From Bacteroidales bacterium (lineage in GTDB: Bacteria > Bacteroidota > Bacteroidia > Bacteroidales > F082), in contig JANQGJ010000080.1 of NCBI GenBank assembly GCA_028277395.1, positions 1-64,000 on the forward strand: DNA of 64,000 nucleotides, written 5' to 3'. Each line of letters opens with the position of its first letter. Position 1 is the first letter of the stretch. Positions 16,637 to 24,169 of the stretch are shown here, piece by piece. The notes beneath the pieces were generated by a model that did no database searches, was not told the origin of the DNA, and saw only the letters and a list, made by a program, of their open reading frames with translations. The position numbers were made by a program, and so were the translations under genes.

Positions 16637-17533
16637 ATGAACATGAAAAATTTGTTATTTCTACTAATTTTAGGTGTAACCATACTTACATCATGTGAGT
16701 ACAAGGACAATAAGTCAGACGCCTATGGTAATTTTGAAGCCACTGAAGTTATTGTCTCATCCCAGGCATCAGGTCAAATAGTTGATTTTAAACTGGAAGA
16801 AGGGAATGAGCTACAGATTAATCAAACTGTAGGATTAATTGATACTGTGGCCCTTCAATTAAATAAGAAGCTTTTGGAACAACAAAAAGTTACCATAGCT
16901 TCACAATACGATAATTTGAATGCAGAAATAGCTGTTCTTGAACAGCAATTGAGTAACAGCAGGATAAATCAGAACAGAATTATTAATTTGTTTAATTCAG
17001 GAGCTGCTACACAAAAACAACTGGATGACATCAATGGAATGGTTGACCTGATATTAAAGCAGATTGCAGCTGCCAAAACTAAGAGAAATAATATCTATGA
17101 CCAGATTAACAGTGTGGATGTTCAGATAGAACAGGTTAACGAAGCTCTTGATAAATGTATAATTGTAAATCCGGTTAAAGGAACAGTATTGGTGAAATAT
17201 GCTGAAGCAGGAGAAGTTGCAGGTATTGGAAAACCTCTGTACAAAATAGCTGACCTTAGTGAAATGAAACTTAAGGCATATATCAGTGGTGCACAGTTGC
17301 CGCATGTAAATATTGGTCAGGTAGTAGAAGTGTTGTTTGACAAATCTGAAAAGGAAAATACGAGTGCTAAAGGAGTAATAAGCTGGATTTCACAGACAGC
17401 TGAATTTACTCCAAAAACTATACAAACCAAGCAGGAACGGGTTAATCTTGTTTATGCAATAAAAGTAACTGTTAAAAATAATGGGGCTATAAAAATAGGA
17501 ATGCCCGGAGAACTTAACTTTAGTAATAATTAA
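16637..17533 (+). CDS. HlyD/YbhG-type periplasmic adaptor lipoprotein
   Basis: The 298-residue membrane-fusion protein has a lipoprotein signal (TILTSC, cysteine near 20). The first half of a biotinyl-lipoyl domain (EVIVSSQASGQIVDFKLEEGNELQI) is followed by a long alpha-hairpin (about 75-175). The second lipoyl half is CIIVNPVKGTVLVKYAEAGEVAG, and a beta-barrel follows. It bridges the inner-membrane ABC permeases and the TolC protein. Gene order TolC-HlyD-ATPases-permeases matches YbhGFSR-like exporters of E. coli, where YbhG plays this role. The ATG at 16637 is used; a second ATG two codons on is equally possible. Confidence 0.9.
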   Translation: MNMKNLLFLLILGVTILTSCEYKDNKSDAYGNFEATEVIVSSQASGQIVDFKLEEGNELQINQTVGLIDTVALQLNKKLLEQQKVTIASQYDNLNAEIAVLEQQLSNSRINQNRIINLFNSGAATQKQLDDINGMVDLILKQIAAAKTKRNNIYDQINSVDVQIEQVNEALDKCIIVNPVKGTVLVKYAEAGEVAGIGKPLYKIADLSEMKLKAYISGAQLPHVNIGQVVEVLFDKSEKENTSAKGVISWISQTAEFTPKTIQTKQERVNLVYAIKVTVKNNGAIKIGMPGELNFSNN

Positions 17534-17546
17534 TAAAAACAATTGT

Positions 17547-18011
17547 ATGAAAAAACTAACTATGATTTTTACTGTTTTTTGCCTGGCACTATTGCCGGTA
17601 ATGGAAATAAGCGCTCAGGAAGTAACTTCCGGTGATATTGTTGGTACCTGGCTTAATGAGGATAAGGATGCTCATATTGAAATATTTAAAAAAGGCGATG
17701 CTTTTTTTGGTAAAATTGTATGGATAAAAGAACCTATTGATCCGGAAACTGGTAAACCAAAACTAGATAAACACAACCCTGACCCTGAATTGAGAAGCAG
17801 ACCAAGCCTTGGACTAATGCTACTGACAAACTTTGTTTTCGATGATGATGAATGGGAAGATGGCGAAATATATGACCCAAAAAGCGGTAAAACATATAGT
17901 TGTTACATGGTATTTCCAAATGAAAAAGATCTTGACAGACTAAAGATCAGAGGTTATATTGGTGTTAGTTTGTTAGGGAAAACGACATATTGGACAAGAG
18001 TAAAAGAATAA
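17547..18011 (+). CDS. DUF2147 secreted protein
   Basis: The 154-residue protein has a signal peptide (to EISAQE) and a DUF2147 domain with GTWLNEDKDAHIEIFKKGDAFFGKIVWIKEP, GLMLLTNF and GEIYDPKSGKTYSCYM. DUF2147 proteins are small lipocalin-like periplasmic beta-barrels of unknown ligand. The gene lies inside the efflux operon, 13 bp after HlyD and 46 bp before the first ATPase. It could be a periplasmic binding partner that hands substrate to the pump. That role is inference; no family member is known to do it as far as I can recall. Confidence 0.87.
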   Translation: MKKLTMIFTVFCLALLPVMEISAQEVTSGDIVGTWLNEDKDAHIEIFKKGDAFFGKIVWIKEPIDPETGKPKLDKHNPDPELRSRPSLGLMLLTNFVFDDDEWEDGEIYDPKSGKTYSCYMVFPNEKDLDRLKIRGYIGVSLLGKTTYWTRVKE

Positions 18012-18057
18012 TCAATTAATAACACTCTGCACTACTACATTTAACAGGGAAGAAATC

Positions 18058-19002
18058 TTGTCAGCAGATATTAACATAACCAATGTAAGCAAGTCGTACA
18101 ATGAAGTTGTTGCGTTAAAGAATATTAACCTGACAATAGACAATGGTGAACTGTTTGGTTTAATAGGGCCCGATGGAGCAGGAAAGACAACTCTTTTTAG
18201 AATACTCACAAGTCTGGTTCTCCCAACTGATGGTGAAGTACATATTGGAGAATTAGATGTTGTTAAGGACTATAAAAAAGTACGACGAAATACAGGCTAT
18301 ATGCCAGGCAGGTTCTCATTGTATTCAGACTTAACTGTTGAAGAGAACCTAAACTTTTATGCAAGCATTTTTAATACCTCATTAAAGGAGAATTACGATC
18401 TTATTAAAGATATCTATATTCAGATTGAACCTTATAAAAAGCGTCGTGCCGGTGACTTATCTGGAGGAATGAAACAAAAGCTTGCTCTTTCCTGTGCATT
18501 GATTCACAGCCCGCAATTAATAATACTTGATGAACCCACAACCGGTGTTGACGCAGTATCACGAATGGAATTCTGGGAATTGCTGAAGAAAATGCAAAAA
18601 CGTGGTATGACCATACTGGTATCAACTCCATATATGGATGAAGCAGCGTTATGCGACCGTGTGGCACTTATGCAAAATGGAAAACTACTTGCGGTTGATA
18701 AACCGCAGAATATTGTGAATTCGTATAAAGGCAGTTTGTTTGCAGTTAGTGCCAATAATATGCACAGTTTGCTTAGTGACCTTGAGAAATTGGATAATAC
18801 TAAACAGGTATTCCGGTTTGGTGAAACAATTCACATTACATCAAACATTGAAAGTGATAATCAATATATCGAAGAAGTAAATAAACATCTTGTTAGTTGC
18901 GGATATAATAATATCAGCATCAAAAAGACAAACCCGGTAATTGAAGATTGTTTTCTTGCTCTTATGGACATTGAAACCGAAGATAAAGACAAAGCTGAAT
19001 AA
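18058..19002 (+). CDS. ABC transporter ATPase 1 (degenerate Q- and H-loops)
   Basis: The 314-residue ABC-2 type ATPase starts at TTG, required because the ABC fold begins at once. Visible motifs are Walker A GPDGAGKT (37-44), signature LSGGMKQ (134-140) and Walker B ILDEP with the D-loop VDA. Two switch residues are lost: the Q-loop reads MPGRFSLY (Gly84 in place of Gln), and the H-loop reads STPYMDEA (Pro191 in place of His). About 100 C-terminal residues form an accessory domain. It should pair with the second ATPase, 22 bp downstream, as one half of an asymmetric ATPase resembling the N-half of YbhF. Confidence 0.92.
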   Translation: MSADINITNVSKSYNEVVALKNINLTIDNGELFGLIGPDGAGKTTLFRILTSLVLPTDGEVHIGELDVVKDYKKVRRNTGYMPGRFSLYSDLTVEENLNFYASIFNTSLKENYDLIKDIYIQIEPYKKRRAGDLSGGMKQKLALSCALIHSPQLIILDEPTTGVDAVSRMEFWELLKKMQKRGMTILVSTPYMDEAALCDRVALMQNGKLLAVDKPQNIVNSYKGSLFAVSANNMHSLLSDLEKLDNTKQVFRFGETIHITSNIESDNQYIEEVNKHLVSCGYNNISIKKTNPVIEDCFLALMDIETEDKDKAE

Positions 19003-19024
19003 TCTGCAATAAATAAATATTGAA

Positions 19025-19753
19025 TTGAACGAAAGAGAAAAAATAATAGAAGTAAAAGAACTTGTTAAAAAGTTTGGAAATTTTACTGCCAACAACAAGC
19101 TTACGTTCGATGTTTTTAAAGGTGAGATATTTGGCTTCCTGGGAGCAAACGGAGCCGGAAAAACAACTGCAATAAAAATACTTTGTGGACTATCCGCTCC
19201 CACTTCCGGTTTTGCAAAAGTGGCGGGATGGGATGTTGGCAAATATCCTAATAAGGTAAAATCCAATATCGGGTATATGAGCCAAAAGTTTTCTCTTTAT
19301 AATGATATGACGGTTAAAGAGAATTTCAGGTTTTATGGTGGTATTTACGGACTTCCCGGGAAAGAGATAAGCAACAAAACCAGTTACTATCTTGAAAAAC
19401 TCAAAATGGAACATACCCAAAATGTGGTTTTGAACGAAATACCACTGGGATGGAAACAAAAGCTTGCTTTTTCGGTTGCTAACATTCATGACCCCAAAGT
19501 GGTTTTTCTGGATGAACCCACCGGAGGTGTTGATCCGGTTACAAGGAGACAATTCTGGGAGATGATATATGAAACTGCAGATAAAGGAACAACCGTTTTT
19601 GTTACCACACATTATATGGACGAAGCTGAATATTGCGAACGGGTTTCAATAATGTCTGAAGGGATAATTGAGGCACTTGATACACCGGCTAAACTGAAAG
19701 AACATTATGGTGTAGATACCATGAATGATGTATTTATAAAAATAGCCAGATAA
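19025..19753 (+). CDS. ABC transporter ATPase 2 (degenerate signature motif)
   Basis: The 242-residue ATPase has Walker A GANGAGKT (40-47), an intact Q-loop SQKFSLY (Q87), Walker B FLDEP (161-165) and H-loop TTHYMDEA (H196). The ABC signature is replaced by IPLGWKQ (139-145). It therefore complements ATPase 1, which has a normal signature but lost switch residues. The start is TTG at 19025; the next methionine lies inside the fold. With the permeases at 19760 and 20861 it forms a YbhFSR-like exporter split into separate genes. Confidence 0.92.
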   Translation: MNEREKIIEVKELVKKFGNFTANNKLTFDVFKGEIFGFLGANGAGKTTAIKILCGLSAPTSGFAKVAGWDVGKYPNKVKSNIGYMSQKFSLYNDMTVKENFRFYGGIYGLPGKEISNKTSYYLEKLKMEHTQNVVLNEIPLGWKQKLAFSVANIHDPKVVFLDEPTGGVDPVTRRQFWEMIYETADKGTTVFVTTHYMDEAEYCERVSIMSEGIIEALDTPAKLKEHYGVDTMNDVFIKIAR

Positions 19754-19759
19754 TATATA

Positions 19760-20860
19760 ATGAAAGCATTTATCAAAAAGGAATTTTTACATATTTTCAG
19801 GGATTACCGGTCAATGGTTATTTTGTTCGGTATGCCTTTGGTTATGGTCCTGCTTTTTGGTTTTGCAATTACCAATGATATAACAAATGCCAGAATAGCT
19901 GTACTGGATAATTCAAAAGATGTTGTTACCAGACAAATTATCCAAAAACTGGTTTCATCAGGTTATTTTATACTTGAAAATAATATCACTAACCAAAATG
20001 AAATTGAGAATGTTTTCACAAGAGGAAAGGTAAAGGAGGTTATTGTTTTTGAGTCGGATTTTGCAAATAAATTAATTACCGGGGGAAACGCAAACATTCA
20101 GCTGATTCTTGATGCTTCAGACCCAAATACTGCTAATATTGTAACTTCATATACCAGCGGGATAATAGCATCATACTCAATGGAGTTGATGAAACAACGA
20201 AGTATTGCACCGGTTAACATTAATATTGAAAGCAGGATGTACTATAATCCTGAGCTTAAAAGTGTTTATATGTTTGTTCCCGGTATTATTACTGTATTGT
20301 TGATGTTAGTATCAGCAATGATGACATCCATATCAATTACCCGGGAGAAAGAAATGGGCACCATGGAGGCATTGCTGGTTTCTCCTTTGAAACCCTTTCA
20401 GATAATTATTGGTAAAGTTATGCCATACATGGTACTATCATTTATAAACCTGGTGGTAATACTTATACTGGCTCGTTTTGTATTTATGATGCCTGTTGCA
20501 GGTAGCCTTACGTTATTGTTGGCTGAAAGTTTATTATTTATATTGATGTCATTGGCACTGGGAATACTGATTTCAACCATCAGCCGTACTCAGCAACAGG
20601 CTATGTTACTATCCATGTTTGCACTGATGTTGCCAACAATCCTGTTATCAGGATTCATATTCCCAATTGAAAACATGCCGGCCATTCTGCAGTACCTGAG
20701 TCATATTATGCCATCAAAGTGGTTTATTATAATTGTAAAAAATATTATGCTTAAAGGGACCGGCATTCTTTATTTCTGGAAAGAAACTCTGATAATAATT
20801 GTAATGACCATGTTCTTTATTGTAATGAGTATTAAAAAGTTTAAAATAAGGTTGGATTAA
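19760..20860 (+). CDS. ABC-2 type permease 1 (YbhS/YbhR-like)
   Basis: The 366-residue inner-membrane protein begins with KEFLHIFRDYRSMVILFGMPLVMVLLFGFA, the usual first segment of ABC-2 permeases. A periplasmic domain of about 120 residues follows (AVLDNSKDVVTRQIIQKL), with YNPELKSVYMFVPGIITVLLM and then five more membrane segments. The conserved ITREKEMGTMEALLVSPLKPFQIIIGK is the coupling region that touches the ATPase. The stop is immediately followed by the next permease, so translation is tightly coupled. It exports a substrate together with the second permease. Confidence 0.93.
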   Translation: MKAFIKKEFLHIFRDYRSMVILFGMPLVMVLLFGFAITNDITNARIAVLDNSKDVVTRQIIQKLVSSGYFILENNITNQNEIENVFTRGKVKEVIVFESDFANKLITGGNANIQLILDASDPNTANIVTSYTSGIIASYSMELMKQRSIAPVNINIESRMYYNPELKSVYMFVPGIITVLLMLVSAMMTSISITREKEMGTMEALLVSPLKPFQIIIGKVMPYMVLSFINLVVILILARFVFMMPVAGSLTLLLAESLLFILMSLALGILISTISRTQQQAMLLSMFALMLPTILLSGFIFPIENMPAILQYLSHIMPSKWFIIIVKNIMLKGTGILYFWKETLIIIVMTMFFIVMSIKKFKIRLD

Positions 20861-21973
20861 GTGAGGACATTACTCTACATATTACAAAAGGAATTTATTC
20901 AAATATTCAGGGATAAGTCTATGCTTCCCCTTATTTTTATTGTGCCTGTAATGCAACTGTTGGTTCTATCATACACAGCTACATTTGAAATTAAAGATGT
21001 TGATCTCATTGTCCTTGATAATGACAGAACAGGTACATCCCGCGATCTGGTAGTTAGTTTTTCAGGGTCACCATTTTATAATTTTAATGGTTATGCAGAA
21101 AATTTTGAGTCCGCACAACAGTTAATTAAAACAGGTGATGCAGACCAATTGTTAGTAATAGAACCAGATTTTGAAAAAAATCTGATAAACGAGAATTCAG
21201 GGGAAATCCAGTTAATTACAGACGCGATAAATGGTAACGCTGCGAGTATGATGGTTGCTTATGCTCAATCTATCATTGGCGATTTTAATAAAAACCTGAT
21301 TATTAACCTGAACCCCACACAGCAGATTGGAATTCCCATTCAAATTGATGCATTGTTTTGGTATAATCCCGAGTTAAACTATATTACCTATATGGTTCCC
21401 GGAATTCTGGTACTGCTTGTTACAGTGATAGGAATGTTTTTAGGCAGTATGAATCTGGTTAAAGAGAAGGAAATAGGTACTATTGAGCAAATAAATGTTA
21501 CACCCATCAAGAAATATCAGTTTATTGCAGGAAAACTTATTCCATTTTGGATCATTGCAAATATTGATCTCGCAATAGGTTTGTTACTGGCATTTCTGGT
21601 TTTTAACATTCCGGTAATGGGTAGTGTCAGTTTGCTGTTTGCAGTTGCATCAATATATTTGATTGGAATATTGTCCATTGGGCTGGTAATATCCACATTA
21701 ACTAATACTATGCAGCAGGCAATGTTTATATCATGGTTTTTCCTCGTTATTTTTATTTTGATGAGTGGATTGTTTACACCAATTGAAAGTATGCCTGACT
21801 GGGCACAGATAATTAATCATGCAAATCCGGTGTCCTATTTTATTAAGATAAACAGAATGATTATGTTAAAAGGTTCAGGTTTTCAGGATATACTGGATGA
21901 ACTAATTATACTGACAGCTTTTGCAGTATCTTTGTTTAGCTTCTCAATACTCAGGTATAGAAAAACCGTATAG
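20861..21973 (+). CDS. ABC-2 type permease 2 (YbhR-like)
   Basis: The 370-residue paralogue of the preceding gene starts at GTG directly after its stop. The pattern is the same: LQKEFIQIFRDKSMLPLIFIVPVMQLLVLSYTA, then a periplasmic domain (DLIVLDNDRTGTSRDLV), YNPELNYITYMVPGILVLLV, and the coupling segment VKEKEIGTIEQINVTPIKKYQFIAGK. A characteristic FTPIESMPDWAQ loop precedes the last helix. It is the last gene of the operon and ends 14 bp from the convergent lipoprotein gene. Confidence 0.93.
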   Translation: MRTLLYILQKEFIQIFRDKSMLPLIFIVPVMQLLVLSYTATFEIKDVDLIVLDNDRTGTSRDLVVSFSGSPFYNFNGYAENFESAQQLIKTGDADQLLVIEPDFEKNLINENSGEIQLITDAINGNAASMMVAYAQSIIGDFNKNLIINLNPTQQIGIPIQIDALFWYNPELNYITYMVPGILVLLVTVIGMFLGSMNLVKEKEIGTIEQINVTPIKKYQFIAGKLIPFWIIANIDLAIGLLLAFLVFNIPVMGSVSLLFAVASIYLIGILSIGLVISTLTNTMQQAMFISWFFLVIFILMSGLFTPIESMPDWAQIINHANPVSYFIKINRMIMLKGSGFQDILDELIILTAFAVSLFSFSILRYRKTV

Positions 21974-21987
21974 AGAAATTAACTTTA

Positions 21988-22389
21988 CTAATTAGCTTCT
22001 TTCTTCTCCTTATTTTCTGTTTCCGTTCCTGCTTCCTGTTCTTCTTTTAATGCTTCCAGTTTTCTGCAGGTTGATAACTCAAGAGCTGCCGATTCTAACA
22101 TCTTTCGGAATACTTCATAGTCACCTTCATTTTCACGGTAGCGATTGAAGAATTTTCGTTGAAGTACTGCCATATCATTTTTCTTGTTAACACGATCAGC
22201 CTTAAGTGGAGCTTTCATTGCACTGGTATCATAAACAAATTTGGCAATTTCATATTCACATTGGACATTGGCTAAGGCATAAGCATCCATCTTCATTTGT
22301 TCTTTCTTACTATGCCCTTCATTTAAACTTCCACATGAAACTGTCAAAACTACCAGTACTAATAATATAAATTGATATGATTTCTTCAT
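21988..22389 (-). CDS. Small hypothetical lipoprotein
   Basis: The 133-residue protein has a lipoprotein signal (VLTVSCGS, cysteine at about 19) and a highly charged helical body with three further cysteines (VQCEYEIAKF, ELSTCRKLEALKEEQE). It ends in a Glu/Lys-rich tail. I do not recognise a family. The gene stands alone with its own promoter (22407-22414) and converges on the ABC permease operon. Confidence 0.7.
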   Translation of the reverse strand: MKKSYQFILLVLVVLTVSCGSLNEGHSKKEQMKMDAYALANVQCEYEIAKFVYDTSAMKAPLKADRVNKKNDMAVLQRKFFNRYRENEGDYEVFRKMLESAALELSTCRKLEALKEEQEAGTETENKEKKEAN

Positions 22390-22406
22390 TTGTATAAAAA
22401 TATTTA

Positions 22407-22414
22407 CAAAAATA
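22407..22414 (-). promoter_or_regulatory. Promoter -7 element for the small lipoprotein gene
   Basis: The minus strand reads TATTTTTG, a perfect TAnnTTTG, 17 bp before the ATG at 22389. Confidence 0.5.
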
Positions 22415-22498
22415 AGTATTATTAATCTATTGGAAGAAAGCTTTAGCGTAAGAATGAAGTTTGTTTTGTAATTGCAACAACATGAATGTTTCAGACTA

Positions 22499-24028
22499 TT
22501 AACTCACAATACTAATAGCTGATTTAATCCCGTCAGCAGCACTGGATATTATTCCGCCGGCAAAACCACTTCCTTCACCTATAACGTATAAATTGTTAAA
22601 ACCAATACATAATCCTTGTTTATCCCGTTCCACCTGAATTGGTGCGGATGTTTTACTTTCTAGTCCCATAATGTTTCCCGTTTCAAAACCATTCATTCTG
22701 TTGCAGAAATCCTTTAACCCTTCCCGCATTGCAGTTTGAACGTTTCCTGGTAGTAATTCCCATAGTGGAGCCTGAGTTACACCAAGAGGATAACTAAAAT
22801 CAGATAGGTTTCCGGTTAGATTACCTGAAATAAAATCAGAAATTGTACAACCCGGGATAGTAAAACCGTCTGTAAACTTATAAAATTTACGTTCCAGATC
22901 TTCAAGCCAGTCAATGGTTTTAATAGCTGATACTTCTTTTTTCAGCATTCTCCCGATATTGATTGTTGCAACACATGCAGCATTTGCGAATTTATTGTCC
23001 CGCATATATCTGCTCATCCCGTTTACAACACTGGTGTCTGAAGTTGCCGAAGCAGGAACAATAACACCTCCAGGGCACATACAAAAACTATAAACATGCT
23101 CTCTGTTTTCTCCTTTAGATGTTAATCTGTATTCGGCAGCTTTTACACCCGGCAGACTGGATCTTCCCCATTGTGCAATATTTATTAATTCCTGGGGATG
23201 TTCCATTCTGCTGCCAATTGCAAAGTTTTTTGAGTGAAACAATACCCCTTTGCTAATGAGCAATCGATAGGTATCGTATGATGAATGACCAGGGGCAATG
23301 AAGAAATAATCTGCATCAAAATCTCCATGATTAGTTGAAATACCGGTAACCTTTCCATTATTTACATGGATGTCCTTCATTTGTGTTTCAAACAGGATTG
23401 TTCCTCCTTCATATTCAAATTTATGTCTGAGGTTTTTTACTATGATTTTCAGATTGTCACTGCCAAGATGTGGATGTGTCATATACAATATCTCCTTCGG
23501 GCCACCTGCTTCAACATAACTTTTAAGAATGAATTTCTTTTCAAGTGAAATCCGTTTGCTTCTGGATGTTAATTTACCGTCAGAAAATGTACCTGCTCCT
23601 CCTTCACCAAAAGCATAATTGCTGACAGGATTGAATATACCTGTAGACTCAAATTTGCTAATTCCGATAGTTCTTTTACCTACTTCTGTGCCACGTTCTA
23701 TGATCATGGTGTTGTATCCTGATTTTTGCAGTACATATGCTGCAAAAAAACCCGCTGGACCACTGCCAACCACAATAACCCGTTTATTTCTTTTCCTGTA
23801 TATTAACTCAAGTTCGGGTATTTTCTGAGAAGGTTCCTGCTTTATATCATTTGATGATACTATGATCTTTAGCTCCCAATGGATATTACTCTTTTTTCTT
23901 GCATCCAGACTCTTTCTTTCGATTGAATACGAAAAGTTGCCGGTTTTTACAATACCTTTAATTTTCTTAGATAATGAATCTTCAGAATAACCAGTTGGCA
24001 TTTTCAGAGAAATTGACTTGTATCCCAT
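22499..24028 (-). CDS. FAD-dependent dehydrogenase, COG2509 family
   Basis: The 509-residue flavoprotein has an N-terminal alpha/beta domain (about 1-85, SIERKSLDARKK region). The FAD-binding motif VIVVGSGPAGFFAAYVLQKSGYNTMIIERG follows, with the family block GEGGAGTFSDGKLTSR, a NAD(P)-type middle domain (VTGISTNHGDF, FFIAPGHSSYDTYRLL) and the C-terminal FAD contact YVIGEGSGFAGGIISSAADG. COG2509 proteins are widely conserved, cytoplasmic and uncharacterised, sometimes labelled NAD(P)/FAD-dependent oxidoreductase. A CMCPGG motif near the middle carries two cysteines typical of the family. It is a single-gene unit; the reaction is unknown. Confidence 0.9.
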   Translation of the reverse strand: MGYKSISLKMPTGYSEDSLSKKIKGIVKTGNFSYSIERKSLDARKKSNIHWELKIIVSSNDIKQEPSQKIPELELIYRKRNKRVIVVGSGPAGFFAAYVLQKSGYNTMIIERGTEVGKRTIGISKFESTGIFNPVSNYAFGEGGAGTFSDGKLTSRSKRISLEKKFILKSYVEAGGPKEILYMTHPHLGSDNLKIIVKNLRHKFEYEGGTILFETQMKDIHVNNGKVTGISTNHGDFDADYFFIAPGHSSYDTYRLLISKGVLFHSKNFAIGSRMEHPQELINIAQWGRSSLPGVKAAEYRLTSKGENREHVYSFCMCPGGVIVPASATSDTSVVNGMSRYMRDNKFANAACVATINIGRMLKKEVSAIKTIDWLEDLERKFYKFTDGFTIPGCTISDFISGNLTGNLSDFSYPLGVTQAPLWELLPGNVQTAMREGLKDFCNRMNGFETGNIMGLESKTSAPIQVERDKQGLCIGFNNLYVIGEGSGFAGGIISSAADGIKSAISIVS

Positions 24029-24107
24029 AGTTTATATCAGGTAATTGACTTCAGCCTGTAAAGATAATGTAAAGCTTATGCTTTATGAATGATTTACCGG
24101 AATAACT

Positions 24108-24145
24108 AAAAAAGCCGGCTTCTAATTTAATCAGGGCCGGCTTTT
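24108..24145 (-). terminator. Intrinsic terminator downstream of the Omp28/PKD gene
   Basis: The arms AAAAGCCGGC (24110-24119) and GCCGGCTTTT (24136-24145) pair over 10 bp with a 16-nt loop. Read on the minus strand, the stem ends in a run of six U. It lies 25 bp after the stop of the gene at 24170. Confidence 0.8.
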
Positions 24146-24169
24146 AATATTTAGATTATGGTAAAACTA

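Noticed and set aside
18841-19612. Two antisense ORFs of about 140 residues over the ABC ATPase genes
   Set aside because: Both overlap strong ABC coding frames and show no motif; treated as shadows.
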